A DNA stretch of 11,907 bases from JBPCRW01 sp050996405 (GTDB taxonomy: Bacteria; Acidobacteriota; Blastocatellia; Pyrinomonadales; Pyrinomonadaceae): NCBI GenBank assembly GCA_050996405.1, contig JBPCRW010000215.1, positions 1 to 11,907 on the forward strand, given 5' to 3'. The notes beneath the pieces were generated by a model, which saw only the letters and a list, made by a program, of their open reading frames with translations, was not told the DNA's origin and ran no database searches. The first letter of the stretch is position 1; each line of letters starts with the position of its first letter. Positions 1 through 7,570 of this stretch are shown here, in pieces. Made by a program: the position numbers and the translations under genes.

Positions 1-986
<986 letters not shown>

Positions 987-1000
987 TTCTTTTAATGGTA
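987..1000 (-). promoter_or_regulatory. Putative leaderless -10 element of the permease gene
   Basis: On the minus strand TACCAT (1000-995) is followed by 8 nt and then the permease ATG. The upstream bases (TTAAAAGAA directly before ATG) show no properly spaced Shine-Dalgarno. TACCAT matches the bacterial -10 pattern TANNNT and comes from the last copy of the AATGGTA heptamer array. No convincing -35 is visible. The assignment is inference, supported by the same arrangement at the other starts in the window. Confidence 0.25.
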
Positions 1001-1028
1001 AATGGTAAATGGTAAATGGTAAATGCAA
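994..1028. repeat. AATGGTA heptamer tandem array
   Basis: Four perfect copies of AATGGTA (994-1021) plus a decayed copy AATGCAA (1022-1028), in the divergent gap just upstream of the permease start. The unit (rotated ATGGTAA) differs by one base from the ATGGAAA unit found on the coding strand inside the permease. The variant outside the gene would create TAA stops when read through; the one inside does not. Confidence 0.92.
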
Positions 1029-1032
1029 GCCA

Positions 1033-1060
1033 TAATTCGTCATTCGTCATTCATAATTGA
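1033..1060. repeat. TCATTCG-type heptamer array
   Basis: Four adjoining units TAATTCG, TCATTCG, TCATTCA and TAATTGA, a second heptamer family directly following the AATGGTA array. It is non-coding and lies between the divergent permease and ribB genes. Confidence 0.8.
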
Positions 1061-1068
1061 ATTATTTG

Positions 1069-1095
1069 TTAGCCAAAAACTTTTCAATCGGCTAA
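1069..1095. other. Short inverted repeat in the divergent gap
   Basis: TTAGCC (1069-1074) and GGCTAA (1090-1095) are perfect inverted copies separated by 15 nt. The site lies between two divergent genes, where an operator or a small hairpin would make sense. A 6-bp match of this kind can arise by chance, so functional meaning is uncertain. Confidence 0.2.
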
Positions 1096-1127
1096 AATTT
1101 TTATTTGTTGATTAACTGGTTTGTTTT

Positions 1128-1169
1128 AAATCGCAAATCCAGAATCCAGAACCCAAAATCTAAAATCGA
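1128..1169. repeat. Degenerate AAATCCA-type heptamer array upstream of ribB
   Basis: Six adjoining 7-bp units: AAATCGC, AAATCCA, GAATCCA, GAACCCA, AAATCTA and AAATCGA. They end 4 bp before the chosen ATG of the riboflavin gene. This is a third heptamer family in the same 180-bp gap. It resembles the short tandemly repeated sequences known from other bacteria such as cyanobacteria; that comparison is from memory. Confidence 0.82.
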
Positions 1170-1173
1170 ACTA
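1161..1173 (+). promoter_or_regulatory. Putative leaderless -10 element of ribB
   Basis: TAAAAT (1161-1166) is a good -10 hexamer lying exactly 7 nt before the ATG at 1174, so transcription would begin at about the start codon. It straddles the last two units of the heptamer array. There is no Shine-Dalgarno before this ATG and no clear -35. No FMN-riboswitch-like structured leader could fit in such a transcript. The call is inference. Confidence 0.35.
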
Positions 1174-2301
1174 ATGGCTTTTGCGATGATTGAAGATGCC
1201 GCCGAAGATATTCGGAATGGCAAAATGATTATTATTGTTGACGACGAAACGCGCGAAAATGAAGGCGACCTCGTTTGCGCCGCCGAAAAAATCACGCCGG
1301 AAATTATTAATTTTATGGCGGCGCGCGGGCGCGGTTTGATTTGCCTGCCGATGACCGAATCGCGCTGCGACGAACTGCATTTGCCGATGCAAACGCATAC
1401 TAATACTTCGCGGTTCGGAACGGCGTTCACCGTTTCCATCGAAGCCCGTGAAGGCGTGACCACCGGAATCTCGGCGAAAGACCGCGCTCATACGATTTTG
1501 ACAGCCGTCAATCCGAATTCGACTCCGGCTGATTTAGCGCGTCCCGGACATATTTTCCCGCTTCGGGCGCGTGACGGCGGAGTTCTTGTCCGGCAAGGAC
1601 AAACCGAAGCCAGCGTTGATATGGCGCGGCTGGCTGGCTTGAATCCTTCGGCTGTTCTCTGTGAAATAATGAATGAAGACGGCACAATGGCGCGGCTGCC
1701 GCAACTGGAAATTTATGCCGCAAAACACAATCTGAAAATAATTTCGGTTGCCGATTTAGTTCGTTACCGCATTAAAAAGGAAAATCTCGTCCGCTGCGTC
1801 GTCGAAACGGATTTGCCGACGATTTACGGGAAATTTCGCGCCGCCGTTTATGAAAATATCACGAACGGCGAAACGCACGTTGCGTTTGTTTTAGGCGAAG
1901 TTTCGCAGACAACCGAATCCGTATTGGTGCGCGTCCAAACCGAGAATATCACGTTTGCGATGTTCGGTTCGGAAATCGGCGAAGCATCCGCCGCGATGCG
2001 CTCTTCCCTGAAACAAATCGCCGAAGCCGGAAAAGGCGTGATTCTTTACTTGCGGCAAACTGAACATAATCTCGATTTGATTCACCAGCTTGAAACCTAC
2101 AAGCTGATGCAGGAAAAAAATTTGGATTTCCAAACCGCCCGCCGCGAAACCGGCTACGGGCATTATCGTGATTACGGCATCGGAGCGCAGATTTTAAAAG
2201 ATTTGGGCATCAAAAAAATCCGCCTGCTGACGAATCATCCGCCGCGCGTGGCGGCACTCGACGCATTCGATTTGGAAATCAGCGAAATCGTTCCGTTATA
2301 A
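1174..2301 (+). CDS. ribB: 3,4-dihydroxy-2-butanone 4-phosphate synthase with degenerate GTP cyclohydrolase II domain (RibBX-like)
   Basis: A 375-residue cytoplasmic riboflavin-pathway protein. The N-terminal half (about 1-200) is RibB, which makes 3,4-dihydroxy-2-butanone 4-phosphate from ribulose 5-phosphate. It shows DDETRENEGD (23-32), FGTAFTVSIEA, GVTTGISAKDRA, RPGHIFPLRA and CEIMNEDGTMAR. The usual GHTEA motif reads GQTEA, with Gln143 in place of the histidine that is a metal ligand in characterised enzymes. The C-terminal half has the RibA fold pattern (GKFRAAVYEN, LYLRQ, RDYGIGAQILKDLG, RLLTNHP). However, the SEC-(x)10-CDCG-type zinc site reads QTEN...FGSEIGE (255-270) with no cysteine, the QEGRGIGL loop reads QTEHNLDL (295-302), and the ADxRDY acid is replaced (GHYRDY). 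GTP cyclohydrolase II activity is therefore unlikely. This matches the RibBX variant described in Proteobacteria. The ATG at 1174 is preferred over an upstream TTG (1105) that would translate the repeats. tamB starts 8 bp downstream. Confidence 0.92.
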   Translation: MAFAMIEDAAEDIRNGKMIIIVDDETRENEGDLVCAAEKITPEIINFMAARGRGLICLPMTESRCDELHLPMQTHTNTSRFGTAFTVSIEAREGVTTGISAKDRAHTILTAVNPNSTPADLARPGHIFPLRARDGGVLVRQGQTEASVDMARLAGLNPSAVLCEIMNEDGTMARLPQLEIYAAKHNLKIISVADLVRYRIKKENLVRCVVETDLPTIYGKFRAAVYENITNGETHVAFVLGEVSQTTESVLVRVQTENITFAMFGSEIGEASAAMRSSLKQIAEAGKGVILYLRQTEHNLDLIHQLETYKLMQEKNLDFQTARRETGYGHYRDYGIGAQILKDLGIKKIRLLTNHPPRVAALDAFDLEISEIVPL

Positions 2302-2309
2302 TTTGAATT
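2297..2309 (+). promoter_or_regulatory. Putative leaderless -10 element of tamB
   Basis: A perfect TATAAT (2297-2302) overlaps the ribB stop codon and lies exactly 7 nt before the tamB ATG at 2310, the same spacing as TAAAAT before ribB. No Shine-Dalgarno precedes tamB. The best -35-like match, TTGGAA (2272-2277), is at a long spacing of 19. Either tamB has its own leaderless promoter here or it is read only by transcription from ribB; the sequence alone cannot decide. Confidence 0.35.
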
Positions 2310-5300
2310 ATGGGCGAGGAAAATATTAACCAACCCGAAACAGAAGAATCCGCGCTGCCGGAAGAAAATCCAACGCCGCCCGCGCCGCGCCGTAGATTTT
2401 TCACGCGCCGGAATTTTTTCGCTTCATTTGCCGCGCTTGCCGTTCTGGTCGGTCTGCTGCTTTTGATAGGCTATCTCGTTTTTCGTTTCGGCTATCTCGA
2501 CAACTACATCAAATCGCAGTTCATCACGAAGATGGACGAAATCGGCATCACGTTCAGCGCGGATACGTTTCGCACGACGCTTTCACCGCTTACTTTAGAA
2601 TTAAAAAACGCGACTTTCAACGACAAATTAACGGGCGAAAAACTTTTTCGGATAGATTCGGCAAAAATCGGAATCACGATTACGGATTTATATTCGTGGC
2701 AGTTGAGCCGCGATTTTCGCGTCGATTCGACCGACATCGACGGCGCGGAAGTCTGGGTAAAATTCGACAAAGACGGCAACTCGAATTTCTCGAATCTGAA
2801 ATTCGCGCAGGAAGAAAAAAACGGTTTCGTCAATCTGAATTACACTTCGATGAACTTTTCGCTGAAAAACGGTTTGATTCATTTCGGCGATGTTCAACAC
2901 AAAATTAATGCCGACGCGAAAAACGTCCGGCTTATCTTAGCGACCGAAAACGCCGCCGTTCCAGACGAGCAGAAACGCTACAAATTCGATTTGGCTTCGA
3001 CCGATTCCAATTTCGTTTACGACGAAAAAACAGTCGAACCGATTGACATTGAAGCGCAGGGAATTGTTTATCGTGAAGGCGCGCAAGTTACACAATTAAA
3101 ATTAAATTCGCCGGTCGCCAGTTCGACTTTAAGCGGCAATATCGAAGGCTGGCAGCAGCTTCGCTACAACTTTAAAATTGATTCGACCGTCGATTTGATG
3201 CAGGCGGCGACGATTTTTCCGAACGGCACGGCGTTGCGCGGCGTGGGAACTTTTTCGGGAACGGTCGCGGGCGAAGGCTCGAAATATAAAATTGACGGCG
3301 CGATTTCGAGCGACGCGCTGTCAGCCGATAACGTGCGTTTGAAAGGGTTGCAAATCAATGCGACGGTCGAAGGCGAAGGTTCGATTTACAACGCCAACGG
3401 CAAAGCGATTGCCGAAATGCTGACGTTTGAGAATTTTAAAATCGATTACCCGCAGATGGTCGGCAACGTGCGCGGCACGGGAACGAATTTCAAATGGGTC
3501 GGCGAACTTCAGGCGGCGGCGGCGCGCACTCCGGCGGGAACGCTTGCCGGATTGTTTATCTCCGACGCGGTTGCCGAATACGAAGACAAAAAATTTAACG
3601 CGACGTTCGGCAGCACGCGAGCGCGCGAGTATTCGGTTCCGGGTAAATTGGACATTCAAAACGTGCAGGCGCGAAACGCCAAACTGACTTCCGCAGACGG
3701 TATGATGAACGCCGTCGCGCCGAACGTCAAAGCCGGTTCGCTGAAAACAAAAGCCATTGAATTGCAGGGCGTAACGGCGAGTAATTTCAAACTCAAAGAT
3801 GTTCCCGCCCGCACTGATATTCAAATCGGCAGCGTGCAGTCGCAATCGGCGAATCTTAAAGATACAAAATTAAAAAATCTGACCGCGAAAAATGCCCGCA
3901 TCGGAATTCAGGGCGGCACGACAACTTTTACCGCCAACGATATTCACGCCGCGCAGGTTAACGCAATCGGCGCGAGCGTCGGCGGAATCGTTGCCGCCAA
4001 TCTCAACGTAACGGATACGCCGAGCGAAACGATTGTCGCCGCCAATAATTTGCAGGTTGCTAAAATTCAAACCAACGCTGCGATTCTGGGAAGTTTGAAT
4101 ATCGCCGGAGTCCGCTTAACTGTTCGTCAGGGTGTAATCGAAGGAAGTTCGAGCGACATCAATGCGGGCGATGTGACGCTGACCGACGCGGCGTTGGCTG
4201 GCGGCGGAAAACTCGAAAACGTCAAATTAGGAAAACCTGTTTTCGTGCTTGAACCGTCGGGACGTTATCGAGCGAGCATGGATTTAAGTTTGGGCGGCGG
4301 CGTTTTGGGAAGCATCAATCTCGGCGCGGCAAATGCGAACGTCACGGCAACCAACGACCAGGTTGCGCTCAACAATTTATCGGCGGACGTGATGGACGGC
4401 AAAATCAGCGGCAATGCGGTGATTGCTTTAAACAACCGTAATCAATCGCGCGTTGATGCCGATTTCAGCAATTTGGATTTGGCGAAACTGCTGGCGTTGC
4501 AGGGCGGGCAAGTTATTCCGATTTCAGGGCAAACGACCGGCAAAGCTAATCTGACATTTACCGGAACGAATTTCCGCGCGGCGAGCGGCACACTCGTCGC
4601 CGATTTTAACGCCAACGCCGGTGATGAAACGCGCGGCTTCGTTCCCGTCAACGGTAAATTGGGATTACGCGCGACAAACGGGCTTTTCAATATCGATTAC
4701 GCCAATCTCAACACGGAAAAAAGCGCGCTCAACACCTCCGGCAGATTCGACCTCGAAGGCAATGATTCCAATTTGCAGATTGCTTTAAATTCGACGGACG
4801 CGAGTGAAGTCGAACGGCTCATTAAAGTTTTAAATCTGTCGCCCGCGCTCGAAGACCAGCTAAATTCGGCGCAGGCGAGTTTTGCCGGAAATCTGAAATT
4901 TAACGGAAATCTGACGGGCAATCTTTTAAATCCGACGATTGACGGTCGCGCCGCGCTCGATTCGATTAACTTGCGCGGCAGAAATTTGGGCGCGTTGACA
5001 ACGGAAATTTTCGCTTCCCCAGATACGATTGAATTGCGCGGCGGAAAATTGGCGCAGCCCGACGGCGGCAATATCGCTTTTAATGTCAACGCGCCGCGCG
5101 GCGGCGAAAATAATATCGGCGTGCAGGCGACTTTGACGAAAGTCAATACCGGAAATTTGCTGGCGGCTCTGCCGTTTGATTTGCCTGAAACTCTAAAAGA
5201 TTTTAACGGCGAAACTTCCGGCACGATTCAGTTGAGCGGTTTGCCGAAAAACATTTCCGGTCAGGTGAATCTCGCTTCGACGAGAGCGACGGTTGCCGGA

Positions 5301-7430
5301 CAATCTTTTGACAGTTTGAACGCAAAACTTAATATTCAGAATTCAATTGTCAATATCGAAAATTTTGAAGCGCGTTCCGGCGACGGATTTCTGCGGGTGG
5401 GCGGAACTTATAATACGAATGCTTCCGCGTTCGATTTGAATCTCGAAGGGAAAAATTTACAGCTTGCGCGGCTCAAAAATCTGTTGACGAAAAATAATTC
5501 GCTCGCCATTACCGGCACGGTCGATTTAACGGCGCAGGCAAAAGGCAACGCCAACGACCCGAAAACTTTCGACGTTAATTTTAAAGGCGCGGGGCAGAAC
5601 GTAACTATCAATGACAACGCGCTCGGCACGGTCAGTTTCGTCGGCACGACCGCCAGCCAGCAGTTTAACGCGAATCTGACGGCGACCATCGGCAGCCAGC
5701 CGCAGACGATTACGGCAAACGTTAATCTTGCCGACCCAAATCTGCCGTTCCGCGCCGAAACCAATTTCAAACAGACTTTGCTCGAACCGTTTATAGCCTT
5801 TCTGTCACCGCCGGAAAATGTTTCGGTGACGGGCAGAGCGACGGGCAGAGTTTATCTCGAAGGCAATCTTTCCAAAGTAGATGCGAGCGGCAACCGCGTT
5901 TTTACAGCCGCCGATTTAAAGGGCGAGGCGCGATTTACGGAGTTTAGCTTCGCGGTCAACGAAACGCCTTTTATCGCCACCAATCCGCTGGCGATTCGTT
6001 TCAATACAGACGAAATTATTGTCGATAACGCGATGTTCTCCGGCGGCGGCTCAAATTTCACGGTGAGCGGTAAAAAAGCTCTCGGCGCGAATGCCGTCAA
6101 CAGTCTGGCGATTGACGGAAAATTGAATCTTCAGGTTTTGGATGTTCTCTCGAAAAATACTTTCTTTACAGGTATTTCCGATATTTCGGTGCGTTTAAAC
6201 GGCACAAACGCAGAAGCCCGTTTAACCGGCTCGGCTGCGCTGGCAAACGCTTCTTTTTCGACCTTTGTCGGCAGCGAAAACATCAGCGTTAACCGCATCA
6301 ACGGGCGAGTTATTTTTACTTCCAACCAGGCGCAGATTGACCAGCTAAGCGGCTATCTGGGCGGCGGAAAAATTACCGCTTCGGGCGGCGCGCTGCTCGA
6401 CGGTTTGCAGCTCGAAAGATTTCAACTGCGCGTCGATGGACAAAATGTTTCTGCGCCGGTGATAGAAGGATTGGTGGCGACGGGAAATGTTAATCTAGAC
6501 ATCGTCGGCGAGCGCGTCGGCGAACAATACGACACATCAATTTCAGGAAACATCAACGCGAGACGCGCCATTTACACCAAAGATATAGATTTTGCGGATA
6601 TTATCGGCAATCGCCGCGTCGGTGGAATCGGCGAAGGCAGTTCTTCGTCTCTATTTTTGCCTCCGCGTCTTAATTTGACGCTCGACGGGCGTGACGCGCT
6701 GATTGTTCGCAACAATATTGCTAATTTAACGGCTTCGGCTTCTTTGGCAATTGCCGGAGATACGGAAGAACCGATTATTACAGGCAGAATTACGGCAAAC
6801 GAAGGCGGCACGATATTTTTCCGCAACGACCGTTACGACATTCAGCGCGGCGTGCTGGAATTTCCGCCTTCGACCGGCGAACCGTTTATCAATCTGCAAG
6901 CCGAAACCGAAATTCAAGGCTATCAGGTATTCGTTAATCTGCTGGGCGATTTGAGCAATCCCGATAATCTTTCGGCGACGCTGCGCTCAAATCCCGCGCT
7001 GCCGCAACCCGATGTTGTTTCACTGATTACGACCGGAAATCTCGCCAATACCGGCACGGGAATTCCGACTTTAGCGCAATCGGGCATCAACACGGCGGCG
7101 GAAGTTATCACCGATTCGCTGATAAATAATCCGGCGCGAAAGGCGACCGATAAACTTTTTGGGCTGAACAAATTCGAGCTTGACCCGATTATTTCCGGCA
7201 CTCGCGTTAATCCGGGCGCGCGTCTGACCGTCGGCAGGCAGATTAACCGCAATCTGGCGATTACCTATTCGACGAATTTATCAGGAGACCAGAGTCAGGT
7301 TCTGGCGTTGGAATATCGCGTTTCAAATCGCCTGTCGTTTGTCGCGCAGTATCAACAGCGCAGTTTAAGCAACGTCACGCGCAACAGGGATGGTTTTGGT
7401 TTTGAAATTCGCTTGCGAAAAAGATTTTGA
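2310..7430 (+). CDS. tamB: TamB/DUF490-family translocation and assembly module protein
   Basis: A 1706-residue, inner-membrane-anchored periplasmic protein. Residues 1-35 are acidic, Pro-rich and then Arg-rich cytoplasm (PAPRRRFF). A single TM helix covers about 38-58 and acts as an uncleaved anchor. The remainder is a long beta-rich repeat region typical of AsmA/TamB proteins, with recurrent units such as LTGNLLNPTIDGRAAL and KGNANDPKTFDVNFKG. The C-terminal TamB domain (about 1490-1706) shows GTIFFRNDRYDIQRGVLEF, YQVFVNLLGDLSNPDN and RSNPALPQPDVVSLITTG, and the protein ends in Phe. I see no cysteine, as suits the oxidising periplasm. TamB bridges the membranes as a hydrophobic groove and pairs with an Omp85 protein; roles in outer-membrane protein insertion and phospholipid transport have been proposed. 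The size is above the roughly 1260 residues of E. coli TamB. An unusual Asn/Ala-rich segment lies at about 445-645. The Omp85 gene follows on the same strand, a likely partner. Confidence 0.92.
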   Translation: MGEENINQPETEESALPEENPTPPAPRRRFFTRRNFFASFAALAVLVGLLLLIGYLVFRFGYLDNYIKSQFITKMDEIGITFSADTFRTTLSPLTLELKNATFNDKLTGEKLFRIDSAKIGITITDLYSWQLSRDFRVDSTDIDGAEVWVKFDKDGNSNFSNLKFAQEEKNGFVNLNYTSMNFSLKNGLIHFGDVQHKINADAKNVRLILATENAAVPDEQKRYKFDLASTDSNFVYDEKTVEPIDIEAQGIVYREGAQVTQLKLNSPVASSTLSGNIEGWQQLRYNFKIDSTVDLMQAATIFPNGTALRGVGTFSGTVAGEGSKYKIDGAISSDALSADNVRLKGLQINATVEGEGSIYNANGKAIAEMLTFENFKIDYPQMVGNVRGTGTNFKWVGELQAAAARTPAGTLAGLFISDAVAEYEDKKFNATFGSTRAREYSVPGKLDIQNVQARNAKLTSADGMMNAVAPNVKAGSLKTKAIELQGVTASNFKLKDVPARTDIQIGSVQSQSANLKDTKLKNLTAKNARIGIQGGTTTFTANDIHAAQVNAIGASVGGIVAANLNVTDTPSETIVAANNLQVAKIQTNAAILGSLNIAGVRLTVRQGVIEGSSSDINAGDVTLTDAALAGGGKLENVKLGKPVFVLEPSGRYRASMDLSLGGGVLGSINLGAANANVTATNDQVALNNLSADVMDGKISGNAVIALNNRNQSRVDADFSNLDLAKLLALQGGQVIPISGQTTGKANLTFTGTNFRAASGTLVADFNANAGDETRGFVPVNGKLGLRATNGLFNIDYANLNTEKSALNTSGRFDLEGNDSNLQIALNSTDASEVERLIKVLNLSPALEDQLNSAQASFAGNLKFNGNLTGNLLNPTIDGRAALDSINLRGRNLGALTTEIFASPDTIELRGGKLAQPDGGNIAFNVNAPRGGENNIGVQATLTKVNTGNLLAALPFDLPETLKDFNGETSGTIQLSGLPKNISGQVNLASTRATVAGQSFDSLNAKLNIQNSIVNIENFEARSGDGFLRVGGTYNTNASAFDLNLEGKNLQLARLKNLLTKNNSLAITGTVDLTAQAKGNANDPKTFDVNFKGAGQNVTINDNALGTVSFVGTTASQQFNANLTATIGSQPQTITANVNLADPNLPFRAETNFKQTLLEPFIAFLSPPENVSVTGRATGRVYLEGNLSKVDASGNRVFTAADLKGEARFTEFSFAVNETPFIATNPLAIRFNTDEIIVDNAMFSGGGSNFTVSGKKALGANAVNSLAIDGKLNLQVLDVLSKNTFFTGISDISVRLNGTNAEARLTGSAALANASFSTFVGSENISVNRINGRVIFTSNQAQIDQLSGYLGGGKITASGGALLDGLQLERFQLRVDGQNVSAPVIEGLVATGNVNLDIVGERVGEQYDTSISGNINARRAIYTKDIDFADIIGNRRVGGIGEGSSSSLFLPPRLNLTLDGRDALIVRNNIANLTASASLAIAGDTEEPIITGRITANEGGTIFFRNDRYDIQRGVLEFPPSTGEPFINLQAETEIQGYQVFVNLLGDLSNPDNLSATLRSNPALPQPDVVSLITTGNLANTGTGIPTLAQSGINTAAEVITDSLINNPARKATDKLFGLNKFELDPIISGTRVNPGARLTVGRQINRNLAITYSTNLSGDQSQVLALEYRVSNRLSFVAQYQQRSLSNVTRNRDGFGFEIRLRKRF

Positions 7431-7449
7431 GGTAAAGGGAAGTTGAACC

Positions 7450-7570
7450 ACAGAAACACAGAGACACAGAGACACACAAGTAAAAAGTTAAAAGTAAAAA
7501 ATAAAAACTATTTTTCGCGTTTTACTTTTTACTTTTTACTTTGAAAATCTCTGTGTCTCTGTGTCTATGT
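7450..7570. repeat. Long imperfect palindrome built of 8-bp tandem repeats
   Basis: The outer arms, 7450-7472 and 7548-7570, match as inverted copies over 23 bp with two mismatches; each contains tandem ACACAGAG (or CTCTGTGT) octamers. The inner arms, 7478-7500 (AAGTAAAAAGTTAAAAGTA...) and 7520-7541 (TTTTACTTTTTACTT...), also pair with few mismatches. The loop is about 7501-7518. The element fills the tamB-Omp85 gap and its right arm enters the Omp85 coding sequence. It could fold as a long RNA hairpin and weaken read-through from tamB, but lacks the GC-rich stem plus U-tract of an intrinsic terminator. Confidence 0.85.

Noticed and set aside
994..1169. CRISPR-like array in the gap upstream of ribB
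   Set aside because: The units are 7 bp and directly adjoining, with no spacers, so these are short tandem repeats.
1105..1173. N-terminal extension of the ribB protein from a TTG at 1105
   Set aside because: It would translate the heptamer array and add 23 residues with no match to RibB. The ATG at 1174 gives a family-like N-terminus (MAFAMIEDAAEDIR).
987..1173. FMN riboswitch before the riboflavin gene
   Set aside because: The 187-bp gap is filled by tandem repeats and I see none of the conserved RFN-element segments; the putative -10 leaves no leader at all.
3321..3845. Minus-strand open frame of 174 codons inside tamB
   Set aside because: Antisense shadow of a continuous tamB frame with composition expected from the opposite strand; no start signal or family resemblance.
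4697..5224. Minus-strand open frame of 175 codons inside tamB
   Set aside because: Same reason: an antisense shadow in codon-biased sequence rather than a gene.
7430..7541. Intrinsic terminator after tamB
   Set aside because: The palindrome is long but AT- and CA-rich, with no GC-rich stem followed by a U-tract, so it is listed only as a repeat.
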